A DNA stretch of 7,665 bases, taken from NCBI GenBank assembly GCA_022776205.1, contig JALFIK010000008.1, positions 1-7,665 on the forward strand, given 5' to 3'. The translations under genes and the position numbers were made by a program. This document shows, piece by piece, positions 1 through 5,929 of the stretch. The stretch is from Eubacterium sp. Its GTDB lineage: Bacteria; Bacillota; Clostridia; Lachnospirales; Lachnospiraceae. The notes under the pieces are model-generated. The model was not told the DNA's origin. It did not search any database and saw only the letters and a list, made by a program, of their open reading frames with translations. The first letter of the stretch is position 1; each line of letters begins with the position of its first letter.

Positions 1-1
1 A

Positions 2-1030
2 GTTATTCTCTGTTCCCATCTTGGAAAGCCGAAGGGAGAGCCGAAACCGGAATTATCCCTGGCACCGGTTGCAGTGCGTATGTCAGAACTTCTCAGACAG
101 GAAGTGAAATTTGCGGCAGATCCTGAAGTAGTCGGACCGAATGCAAAAGCCGCAGTGGAAGCGATGAAAGATGGCGACGTTGTCTTATTGGAAAACACCC
201 GTTATCGTGCAGAGGAGACAAAAAATGGAGATGCTTTTTCCAGGGATCTGGCATCTTTGTGTGATGTATTTGTAAACGATGCTTTCGGAACTGCCCACAG
301 AGCACATTGCTCCAATGTTGGTGTAACAAAATATGTGGATACAGCCGTTGTCGGATACTTAATGCAGAAAGAAATCGATTTCCTTGGAAACGCGGTAAAT
401 AATCCGGAAAGACCTTTCGTGGCAATTCTCGGAGGATCCAAGGTTTCTTCCAAGATTTCCGTAATCAATAACCTGCTTGATAAAGTGGACACACTGATTA
501 TCGGTGGCGGTATGGCTTATACTTTCGCGAAAGCACAGGGAAAAGAAGTGGGTACTTCTCTTCTGGAAGAAGATTATATCGAGTATGCAAAAGAGATGAT
601 TGAAAAGGCAGCAGCCAAAGGGGTGAATTTATTACTTCCTGTTGATACGGTTGTTGCAAAAGAGTTCAATAACGATGCTCCGAGCCGTGTCGTGGAAGGA
701 AGCATGGAAAAAGATGAAATGGGCCTGGATATCGGACCAAAAACAAGAAAGCTTTTTGCAGATGCAGTGAAAACGGCAAAGACCGTTGTATGGAACGGTC
801 CGATGGGTGTATTTGAGATGCCGAACTTTGCCAAGGGAACCATCGCAGTCGCTGAAGCTCTTGCCGAAATCGATGCGATTACCATCATCGGTGGCGGAGA
901 TTCTGCAGCAGCAGTAAACCAGCTGGGATTCGGGGATAAGATGACCCATATTTCCACAGGTGGTGGTGCTTCTCTTGAATTCCTGGAAGGAAAGGAATTA
1001 CCGGGTGTTGCAGCAGCAAACGATAAATAA
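2..1030 (+). CDS. pgk: phosphoglycerate kinase, 5' end missing (cut by window edge)
   Basis: Phosphoglycerate kinase transfers the acyl phosphate of 1,3-bisphosphoglycerate to ADP, giving 3-phosphoglycerate and ATP in cytosolic glycolysis. The reading frame is open from base 2 and 342 residues are visible. By comparison with the usual length near 395-400, roughly 50-55 N-terminal residues lie left of the window. The first visible residues, VILCSHLGKPKGEP, are the family's conserved SHLGRPKG segment. Further family motifs are LLENTRYRAEE (bases 185-217), VNDAFGTAHRAHCS (272-313), the hinge-side GGSKVSSKI (431-457), GPMGVFE (797-817), and the nucleotide-site segment GGGDSAAA followed by STGGGASLEFLEGKELPG. 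A start at GTG 74 would be an artefact of the window edge, because homologous sequence continues upstream. tpiA follows after 41 AT-rich bases with no terminator, so the two are probably co-transcribed. Confidence 0.97.
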   Translation, partial: VILCSHLGKPKGEPKPELSLAPVAVRMSELLRQEVKFAADPEVVGPNAKAAVEAMKDGDVVLLENTRYRAEETKNGDAFSRDLASLCDVFVNDAFGTAHRAHCSNVGVTKYVDTAVVGYLMQKEIDFLGNAVNNPERPFVAILGGSKVSSKISVINNLLDKVDTLIIGGGMAYTFAKAQGKEVGTSLLEEDYIEYAKEMIEKAAAKGVNLLLPVDTVVAKEFNNDAPSRVVEGSMEKDEMGLDIGPKTRKLFADAVKTAKTVVWNGPMGVFEMPNFAKGTIAVAEALAEIDAITIIGGGDSAAAVNQLGFGDKMTHISTGGGASLEFLEGKELPGVAAANDK

Positions 1031-1071
1031 TCAAGTTTATTTATAAATTTAAAAGTAAAAGGGGAATTGTT

Positions 1072-1821
1072 ATGCGTAAGAAAATTATCGCTGGTAACTG
1101 GAAAATGAATAAAACGCCGAGTGAGGCAGTAGAACTTGTTAACATGTTAAAACCACTTTGTGCAAACGAAGACGTTGATGTTGTATTCTGCGTTCCTGCA
1201 ATCGACATCATTCCGGCTATGGAAGCAGCAAAGGGTTCTAACATTGCCATCGGTGCTGAGAATATGTATTTTGAAGAGAGCGGAGCATATACCGGAGAGA
1301 TTTCTCCTGCCATGTTAGTGGATGCCGGAGTCAAATATGTTGTTCTCGGACACTCCGAAAGAAGAGAGTATTTTGCAGAGACGAGTGAGACAGTAAATAA
1401 GAAAATGTTAAAAGCATTTGAACATGGGATCACCCCGATCATGTGCTGTGGTGAAACATTAGAGCAGAGAGAGCAGGGTGTGACGATGGACTTTATCCGT
1501 CAGCAGGTTAAAGTTGGTTTCTTAGGTGTAACAGCAGAACAGGCAAAAACAGCAGTGATTGCTTATGAACCAATCTGGGCGATCGGAACAGGAAAGACGG
1601 CAACAACAGAACAGGCACAGGAAGTTTGTGCAGGCATCCGTCAGTGCATCGCAGAAATTTATGATGATGCTACCGCAGCAGCAATCCGTATCCAGTATGG
1701 CGGAAGTGTTAACGCAAAGACAGCTCCGGACTTATTCGCTCAGCCGGACATTGATGGAGGACTGGTAGGCGGTGCTTCCCTCAAAGCGGATTTCGGAAAG
1801 ATCGTCAACTACAATAAATAA
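1072..1821 (+). CDS. tpiA: triosephosphate isomerase
   Basis: Triosephosphate isomerase interconverts dihydroxyacetone phosphate and glyceraldehyde-3-phosphate in the cytosol and works as a dimer of (beta/alpha)8 barrels. The protein is 249 residues, the normal family length. All key residues are visible: Asn9 and Lys11 in GNWKMNK, the catalytic His94 in VVLGHSERREYF, the catalytic Glu166 in AYEPIWAIGTGKTAT (which also contains flexible loop 6), and the phosphate-binding YGGSV (209-213) and GLVGGASL (230-237). The ATG start has a purine-rich ribosome binding site (AAAAGGGG, 1057-1064). It sits 41 bases after pgk, and gpmI follows 95 bases later across a strong hairpin. The position between pgk and gpmI matches the common Firmicutes glycolytic operon. 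Nothing is missing or unusual in the protein. Confidence 0.98.
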   Translation: MRKKIIAGNWKMNKTPSEAVELVNMLKPLCANEDVDVVFCVPAIDIIPAMEAAKGSNIAIGAENMYFEESGAYTGEISPAMLVDAGVKYVVLGHSERREYFAETSETVNKKMLKAFEHGITPIMCCGETLEQREQGVTMDFIRQQVKVGFLGVTAEQAKTAVIAYEPIWAIGTGKTATTEQAQEVCAGIRQCIAEIYDDATAAAIRIQYGGSVNAKTAPDLFAQPDIDGGLVGGASLKADFGKIVNYNK

Positions 1822-1845
1822 GCTGTTTTTCAGTTTCATTTTACA

Positions 1846-1886
1846 GACAGGTGCACCCGCGGACAGGTTCCGCGGGTAATCTTGTC
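1846..1886 (+). repeat. two-tier GC-rich stem-loop in the tpiA-gpmI gap
   Basis: An inverted repeat visible in the bases: inner arms ACCCGCGGA (1855-1863) and TCCGCGGGT (1869-1877) form a perfect 9-bp stem with a 5-base loop. Flanking GACAGG (1846-1851) and CTTGTC (1881-1886) form an outer 6-bp stem with one G-T pair, separated from the inner stem by a symmetric 3x3 internal loop. No run of T follows, so it does not look like a complete intrinsic terminator. It may be an mRNA processing or stabilising element, or a weak attenuator that sets gpmI expression relative to pgk-tpiA. The function is inference. Confidence 0.7.
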
Positions 1887-1902
1887 AAATCTAAACTTTA
1901 TA

Positions 1903-1909
1903 CAGGAGA
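1903..1909 (+). promoter_or_regulatory. ribosome binding site of gpmI (decides the start)
   Basis: CAGGAGA lies 7 bases before ATG 1917. It selects that ATG over the in-frame GTG at 1851, which would add 22 residues unlike the family and would start inside the hairpin of the tpiA-gpmI gap. Confidence 0.85.
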
Positions 1910-1916
1910 TTATGAT

Positions 1917-3461
1917 ATGAGTAAAAAACCTACAGTTTTATTGATCATGGACGGTTTTGGCCTAAATGAGAGACATGAGGCCAATGCAGTCTATGAGGCT
2001 AAAACGCCGAATCTTGATAAATTAATGGCAGAATGTCCTTTCGTAAAGGGAAATGCCAGCGGTCTTGCTGTCGGACTTCCGGATGGACAGATGGGCAATT
2101 CTGAAGTCGGACATCTGAATATGGGTGCCGGACGGATCGTCTATCAGGAACTTACAAGAATCACAAAAGCAATTCAGGATGGAGACTTCTTTGAAAATGA
2201 AGAGTTTTTAAAGGCAGTGGAAAACTGTAAAAAGAATCAGTCCACCTTACATTTATATGGCCTGTTATCTGATGGAGGAGTCCACAGCCATAATACCCAT
2301 CTTTACGGACTGTTAGAACTGGCAAAAAGACACGGACTGACCGATGTCTGTGTACACTGTTTCCTCGATGGCCGTGATACGGCACCGACTTCCGGAAAGA
2401 ATTTTATTGAAGAACTGGAAGCAAAAATGAAAGAGATCGGTGTGGGTAAAATTGCATCGATTGAGGGACGTTATTATGCCATGGACAGGGATAACCGCTG
2501 GGATCGTGTGGAGAAAGCCTATGCTGCCCTTGTTTACGGAGAAGGTGTGGAGGCCTGTGATGCGGTAGAAGCAATTCAGGCATCTTATGATCAGGATATA
2601 ACGGATGAATTTGTTCTTCCGACAGTTATTAAAGAGGAGGGGAAACCGGTCGGCACTGTAAAAGAAAACGATTCTGTAATTTTCTTTAACTTCCGTCCGG
2701 ACCGTGCAAGAGAAATTACCCGTGCCATGTGTGACCCGGAATTTAAGGGATTTGAAAGACGCAATGGCATTTTCCCTCTTACCTATGTTTGCTTCACCGA
2801 TTATGATGCAACAATACCGAACAAACTGGTTGCATTTAAGAAAGAGGAAATTAATAACACTTTTGGACAGTTCCTTGCAGCAAATGGATTAAAACAGCTC
2901 CGTCTTGCGGAAACAGAGAAATATGCCCATGTTACATTCTTCTTTAACGGTGGGGTGGAAGTGCCAAATGAGGGAGAAGATCGAATTCTTGTGAAGTCTC
3001 CTTCCGTGGCAACATATGATCTTCAGCCACAGATGAGTGCACCAGAAGTTGGAGAGAAACTGGTAAATGCAATCCGCTCAGAAGAATATGATGTGATTAT
3101 TATCAATTTTGCCAATCCGGATATGGTTGGACATACCGGTGTGGAAGCGGCAGCGATCAAAGCGGTGGAGACGGTGGATACCTGGGTAGGGAAAGCAGTG
3201 GAAGCATTAAAGGCAGTAGATGGACAGATGTTTATCTGTGCAGATCACGGAAACTGCGAGCAGCTCATTGATTATGAGACAGGTGCCCCATATACTGCAC
3301 ATACCACAAATCCGGTTCCGTTTATTCTTGTAAATTATGATCCTGCCTACACATTAAGAGAAGGCGGATGTCTGGCTGATATTGCTCCGACTCTGATTGA
3401 AATGATGGGCATGAAACAACCGGAAGAAATGACAGGAAAATCTTTATTGATCAGAAAATAA
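1917..3461 (+). CDS. gpmI: 2,3-bisphosphoglycerate-independent phosphoglycerate mutase
   Basis: This cytosolic, metal-dependent (usually manganese) enzyme interconverts 3- and 2-phosphoglycerate through a phosphoserine intermediate. It belongs to the alkaline-phosphatase-like superfamily. From ATG 1917 the protein is 514 residues, the normal family length. It shows the metal ligand Asp12 (LLIMDGFG), the phosphorylated Ser62 in GQMGNSEVGH, and the substrate-site residues His123, DGRD 151-154, Arg185, Arg191 and FRPDRAR 259-265. It also has Lys335 in EKYAHVTFF and the second metal set: Asp402 and His406 in NPDMVGHTG, Asp443 and His444 in CADHGNCE, and His462 in TAHTTNPVP. The phosphatase-like domain is interrupted by the mutase (transferase) domain, as is usual. 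The TGG-free start context MSKKPTVLL is typical. It is probably co-transcribed with tpiA and is followed 20 bases later by a terminator-like hairpin. Confidence 0.98.
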   Translation: MSKKPTVLLIMDGFGLNERHEANAVYEAKTPNLDKLMAECPFVKGNASGLAVGLPDGQMGNSEVGHLNMGAGRIVYQELTRITKAIQDGDFFENEEFLKAVENCKKNQSTLHLYGLLSDGGVHSHNTHLYGLLELAKRHGLTDVCVHCFLDGRDTAPTSGKNFIEELEAKMKEIGVGKIASIEGRYYAMDRDNRWDRVEKAYAALVYGEGVEACDAVEAIQASYDQDITDEFVLPTVIKEEGKPVGTVKENDSVIFFNFRPDRAREITRAMCDPEFKGFERRNGIFPLTYVCFTDYDATIPNKLVAFKKEEINNTFGQFLAANGLKQLRLAETEKYAHVTFFFNGGVEVPNEGEDRILVKSPSVATYDLQPQMSAPEVGEKLVNAIRSEEYDVIIINFANPDMVGHTGVEAAAIKAVETVDTWVGKAVEALKAVDGQMFICADHGNCEQLIDYETGAPYTAHTTNPVPFILVNYDPAYTLREGGCLADIAPTLIEMMGMKQPEEMTGKSLLIRK

Positions 3462-3481
3462 TATTTCTCTGACAACGTGGG

Positions 3482-3530
3482 AAAGGCCTTGAAATTTCGG
3501 AGACATCCGGAGTTTTAAGGTCTTTGTTTT
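3482..3530 (+). terminator. intrinsic terminator after gpmI
   Basis: Bases 3485-3500 and 3507-3522 pair over 16 positions (12 Watson-Crick, 4 G-T) around the 6-base loop AGACAT. AAA 3482-3484 pairs with TTT 3523-3525, giving 19 bp. A T-rich tail, TTTGTTTT (3523-3530), follows. The A-run on the left side means it could also stop transcription from the opposite strand. It begins 20 bases after the gpmI stop and most likely ends the glycolytic transcript. The G-T pairs make the middle of the stem weaker, so some read-through into map is plausible. Confidence 0.75.
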
Positions 3531-3541
3531 GGCCGGGAAAT

Positions 3542-3553
3542 GAAGAAGGGAAG
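3542..3553 (+). promoter_or_regulatory. ribosome binding site of map (supports the GTG start)
   Basis: The purine run GAAGAAGGGAAG ends 7 bases before GTG 3561, a suitable spacing. The competing ATG at 3540 has only GGGAA directly against it, two bases away, which is too close for a normal Shine-Dalgarno interaction. Confidence 0.6.
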
Positions 3554-3560
3554 AATCACA

Positions 3561-4430
3561 GTGAAAATTGGAAGAAATGATAAGTGCTGGTGCGGCAGTG
3601 GGAAAAAATATAAAACGTGCCATATGTCCTTTGACAATCGTATCCGGGATTATTGGAACCGGGGCTATGAGGTGCCGGATCATTCCATGATCAAGACACC
3701 GGAGCAGATTGAGGGAATTCGGGAAGCCGGAAGAAAAAACACGATGGTGCTTGACTTTATCACCCCCTATGTAAAAGAAGGAGTGAGCACCGCAGAACTG
3801 GACCGGTTAATTGAAAATTATACAAGGGAGATTGGTGGAATTCCGGCCTGCCTTGGCTATCAGGGCTATCCGAAAAGCGTGTGCATTTCCGTTGATGATG
3901 TAGTATGTCACGGCATTCCGTCCGATGATCAGATCTTAAAGAGTGGGGATATTGTTAATGTAGACTGTACCACAATCTATAACGGATACTACGGAGATGC
4001 CTCACGGATGTTTTGTATCGGAGACGTTTCTGAGGAAAAAAGAAAACTTGTGCGGGTGACGAAAGAATGTCTCGATCTTGGTCTTGCGGCAACGAAACCC
4101 TGGGGAACCATGGGAGATATGGGATATGCCTGTAACAGTCATGCTGTGGAGAATGGATACTCAGTGGTTCGTGAAATCGGTGGCCATGGCTGTGGCGTTC
4201 ATTTCCATGAAGATCCGTGGGTAAATCACATCGGACAGCCGGATGAAGGAATTTTGTTTGTACCGGGCATGACCTTTACGATTGAACCGATGGTAAATAT
4301 GGGGGCTCCGGATGTCTATGAAAATGAAGAAGATGGGTGGACGATTCGTACGGAGGATGGAAAACCTTCTGCCCAGTGGGAGTATACGATTCTCGTGACA
4401 GAAGATGGCACGGAAATATTATCTTATTAA
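3561..4430 (+). CDS. map: type I methionine aminopeptidase with N-terminal SEC-C zinc motif
   Basis: This metalloprotease removes the initiator methionine from nascent proteins in the cytosol. From GTG 3561 the protein is 289 residues, and an N-terminal SEC-C motif comes first: CWCGSGKKYKTCH, with ligands of the CxCx8CH type (residues 9-21). SEC-C motifs are known in SecA and some aminopeptidases as zinc-binding ribosome- or partner-contacting elements. The pita-bread domain follows with all five metal ligands: Asp135 (NVDCT), Asp146 (YYGDASRMF), His209 (GGHGCG), Glu242 (FTIEPMVN) and Glu274 (AQWEYTILVT). It also has the substrate-site His117 (CHGIP) and His216 (HFHEDP). The GTG start gives MKIGRNDKCWCG, the usual beginning of this subfamily. 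An ATG at 3540 would add seven residues (MKKGRIT) with a poor ribosome site. Its neighbours are functionally unrelated, and a terminator-like hairpin lies just upstream. Confidence 0.94.
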   Translation: MKIGRNDKCWCGSGKKYKTCHMSFDNRIRDYWNRGYEVPDHSMIKTPEQIEGIREAGRKNTMVLDFITPYVKEGVSTAELDRLIENYTREIGGIPACLGYQGYPKSVCISVDDVVCHGIPSDDQILKSGDIVNVDCTTIYNGYYGDASRMFCIGDVSEEKRKLVRVTKECLDLGLAATKPWGTMGDMGYACNSHAVENGYSVVREIGGHGCGVHFHEDPWVNHIGQPDEGILFVPGMTFTIEPMVNMGAPDVYENEEDGWTIRTEDGKPSAQWEYTILVTEDGTEILSY

Positions 4431-4507
4431 TTTGGGAGTATTTTCTTGAAAAATGAAGTGAAGAACAGTAAATCATGCAAAAAAATATCCCGTGTCCTCG
4501 AAAATTC

Positions 4508-4536
4508 TTGCTTTTATGATTTTGTTGTAGTAATAT
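4508..4536 (+). promoter_or_regulatory. candidate sigma-A promoter of livJ
   Basis: A -35 element TTGCTT (4508-4513) and a -10 element TAATAT (4531-4536) are separated by exactly 17 bases. Both hexamers are imperfect against TTGACA and TATAAT, but spacing and AT-rich setting are good. The start of transcription would fall near 4543, leaving a leader of about 60 bases before livJ. An alternative -10, TATGAT (4515-4520), has no matching -35. Confidence 0.55.
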
Positions 4537-4551
4537 TAAGAAACAGATAAA

Positions 4552-4572
4552 AACCTTTCAGCAAGAAGGGTT
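4552..4572 (+). repeat. small hairpin in the livJ leader
   Basis: AACCTTTC (4552-4559) pairs with GAAGGGTT (4565-4572) over 8 bp with one T-G pair, around the loop AGCAA. No T-run follows, so it is not a terminator. It lies between the candidate promoter and the livJ ribosome site. It could stabilise the 5' end of the mRNA or mask the GAAGGG that precedes the small ATG at 4577. The role is inference. Confidence 0.5.
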
Positions 4573-4588
4573 CAAAATGAACACGATG

Positions 4589-4596
4589 AAGGAGGA
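4589..4596 (+). promoter_or_regulatory. strong ribosome binding site of livJ
   Basis: AAGGAGGA, a near-perfect complement of the 16S rRNA tail, lies 6 bases before ATG 4603. It fixes the livJ start and suggests efficient translation, as expected of a binding protein made in excess. Confidence 0.9.
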
Positions 4597-4602
4597 AACA
4601 TT

Positions 4603-5778
4603 ATGAAAAAGTTTTTAAGTGTTTTACTGGTTGCGGCAATGTCTGTAACCTGTCTGGTCGGCTGTGGTGGCTCATCCGGTTCAGAAAAGAAAGATGCCGA
4701 TGCATTCTATATCGGTGGAATCGGACCGACAACAGGTGCTGCAGCCATTTATGGATCTGCTGTTAAGAACGGTGCCCAGATCGCAATTGATGAGATCAAT
4801 GAGGCCGGAGGAATTAACGGAAAGAAGATTGAGTATCGTTTTGAAGATGACCAGAACGATGCAGAGAAGTCAGTCAATGCTTACAATACATTAAAGGACT
4901 GGGGAATGCAGATCCTGCTTGGACCAACTACAACAAATCCATGTCTTTCCGTTGCGGACAAGACCTCCAAGGATAATATGTTACAGATTACTCCATCCGC
5001 ATCTTCACCGGATGTACTTTCCAGAGGAAATGGTAATGTGTTCCAGGTTTGCTTTACTGATCCTAACCAGGGCTCCGCATCTGCAAAATATATTGCAGAG
5101 AACAAGTTAGCAAAGAAGATCGGTATTATCTACAACAGTGCCGATGTATATTCTTCCGGTATCGAAGCAAAATTCGTGGAAGAAGCCAAAGCACAGAACC
5201 TTAACGTAGTAGAATCCGCAATTAATGCATTTACGGAAGACTCCAAGACTGATTTCCAGACACAGTTACAGAAAGCACAGGATGCAGGATGTGACTTACT
5301 GTTCCTGCCGATTTACTATCAGGAAGCTTCCATTATCTTAAAACAGGCAGACACCATGGGATATAAACCAACGTTCTTTGGTGTGGATGGTATGGACGGT
5401 ATCCTTACAGTGGAAAACTTTGACACGAAGCTGGCAGAGGGTGTAATGCTCTTAACTCCTTTTGCAGCAGATTCCCAGGATGAAAACGTTCAGAAATTTG
5501 TAAAGACTTATAAAGAAAAATACAACGAAGTTCCGAACCAGTTTGCAGCAGATGCATATGATGCAATGTATGCGATTAAGGCAGCCATCGAAGAGTCCGG
5601 TGCGACAACGGATATGAGCGCATCTGATATCTGTGATGCCATGAAACCGGCAATGGCTAAAATTAACGTAAAAGGTCTTACCGGCGAGGCAGATGGTCTT
5701 ACATGGAATGAAAAAGGAGAGGTTAGCAAATCTCCAAAGGCTGTTCAGATTCAGAATGGTGCCTACGTGGGAATGTAA
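4603..5778 (+). CDS. livJ: ABC transporter substrate-binding lipoprotein, branched-chain amino acid (Leu/Ile/Val) type
   Basis: Extracellular lipid-anchored binding protein that captures the ligand and delivers it to the LivHM permease. The 391-residue protein starts with a lipoprotein signal peptide: MKK, a hydrophobic stretch at about 4-19, and the lipobox LVGC with the lipidated Cys21. A Gly/Ser-rich linker follows, then a two-lobe periplasmic-binding-protein (Peripla_BP_6) domain from about residue 34. Family marks are GPTTGAAAIYG (41-51), NGAQIAIDEINEAGGINGK (56-74), LLGPTTT (105-111), the ligand-pocket TPSASSP (130-136), Tyr183 in the interlobe region, FFGVDGMDG (258-266) and FAADAYDAMYA (314-324). 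The genes directly downstream are LivH- and LivM-type permeases, which supports the transporter role. The exact ligand cannot be read from the sequence: relatives bind Leu/Ile/Val, but others bind amides, urea or other amino acids. A strong terminator follows the gene. Confidence 0.93.
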   Translation: MKKFLSVLLVAAMSVTCLVGCGGSSGSEKKDADAFYIGGIGPTTGAAAIYGSAVKNGAQIAIDEINEAGGINGKKIEYRFEDDQNDAEKSVNAYNTLKDWGMQILLGPTTTNPCLSVADKTSKDNMLQITPSASSPDVLSRGNGNVFQVCFTDPNQGSASAKYIAENKLAKKIGIIYNSADVYSSGIEAKFVEEAKAQNLNVVESAINAFTEDSKTDFQTQLQKAQDAGCDLLFLPIYYQEASIILKQADTMGYKPTFFGVDGMDGILTVENFDTKLAEGVMLLTPFAADSQDENVQKFVKTYKEKYNEVPNQFAADAYDAMYAIKAAIEESGATTDMSASDICDAMKPAMAKINVKGLTGEADGLTWNEKGEVSKSPKAVQIQNGAYVGM

Positions 5779-5807
5779 TCTTTCGAAAAGATAATATTTA
5801 GCCCAGG

Positions 5808-5838
5808 GAAGGGTTGCCTTATGGGTAACCCTTCTTTT
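5808..5838 (+). terminator. intrinsic terminator between livJ and livH
   Basis: GAAGGGTTGCC (5808-5818) pairs with GGTAACCCTTC (5824-5834) over 11 bp with a single G-T pair, around the loop TTATG, followed at once by TTTT (5835-5838). It begins 29 bases after the livJ stop. Since livH and livM have no clear promoter of their own, it is probably a partial terminator that makes livJ mRNA more abundant than livHM mRNA, a common arrangement for binding-protein transporters. Confidence 0.85.
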
Positions 5839-5881
5839 CATAGTACAGGATGTTTGTTCGTTTGTCCTGTATTATGAAAAG
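5834..5881 (+). repeat. 17-bp inverted repeat directly after the livJ terminator
   Basis: The left arm 5834-5850 and right arm 5865-5881 pair at all 17 positions in RNA, 16 as Watson-Crick and one as G-T (5843 with 5872). The loop is 14 T/G-rich bases (5851-5864). The left arm includes the T-run of the preceding terminator, so the two hairpins compete for those bases. No strong T-run follows. It may protect or be cut to create the 5' end of the livHM transcript, or be a protein-binding dyad. The role is inference. Confidence 0.7.
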
Positions 5882-5900
5882 TGTTTCTGAGGAAAGAATC

Positions 5901-5916
5901 ACCGCATAAATGCGGT
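5901..5916 (+). repeat. small hairpin before the livH ribosome site
   Basis: ACCGCA (5901-5906) and TGCGGT (5911-5916) form a perfect 6-bp stem with the loop TAAA, ending 3 bases before the GGAGG of livH. It could tune access of ribosomes to livH or limit decay of the mRNA. It is short, so chance is possible. Confidence 0.45.
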
Positions 5917-5918
5917 AT

Positions 5919-5924
5919 TGGAGG
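5919..5924 (+). promoter_or_regulatory. ribosome binding site of livH (decides the start)
   Basis: TGGAGG lies 5 bases before ATG 5930. It rules out the in-frame TTG at 5918, which overlaps this ribosome site and would add only four residues (MEVQ). Confidence 0.88.
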
Positions 5925-5929
5925 TACAA

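Noticed and set aside
768..785. Catabolite-responsive-element-like TGAAAACGG inside pgk
   Set aside because: Only the left half fits the cre consensus, while the right half (CAAAG) has several mismatches. It is within coding sequence and explained by pgk codons.
574..957. Minus-strand frames of 105-127 codons opposite pgk
   Set aside because: They are shadows of a well-conserved pgk, with no independent start signals or domains.
1851..1916. 22-residue N-terminal extension of gpmI from GTG 1851
   Set aside because: The GTG lies inside the tpiA-gpmI hairpin with no ribosome site. ATG 1917 has CAGGAGA at good spacing and gives the normal 514-residue protein with standard active-site numbering.
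4434..4491. Long-range pairing of GGGAGTATTTT with AAAATATCCC after map as a map terminator
   Set aside because: The stem has a bulge, the loop is over 35 bases and no T-run follows. The bases are AT-rich, so chance pairing is likely. I see no convincing terminator after map.
5850..5880. A livH promoter with -10 TATTAT (5870-5875)
   Set aside because: No -35-like hexamer lies at 16-18 bases upstream, and the TATTAT is part of the right arm of the 17-bp inverted repeat.
5918..5929. Four-residue N-terminal extension of livH from TTG 5918
   Set aside because: The TTG overlaps the GGAGG that serves ATG 5930, and there is no ribosome site in front of it.
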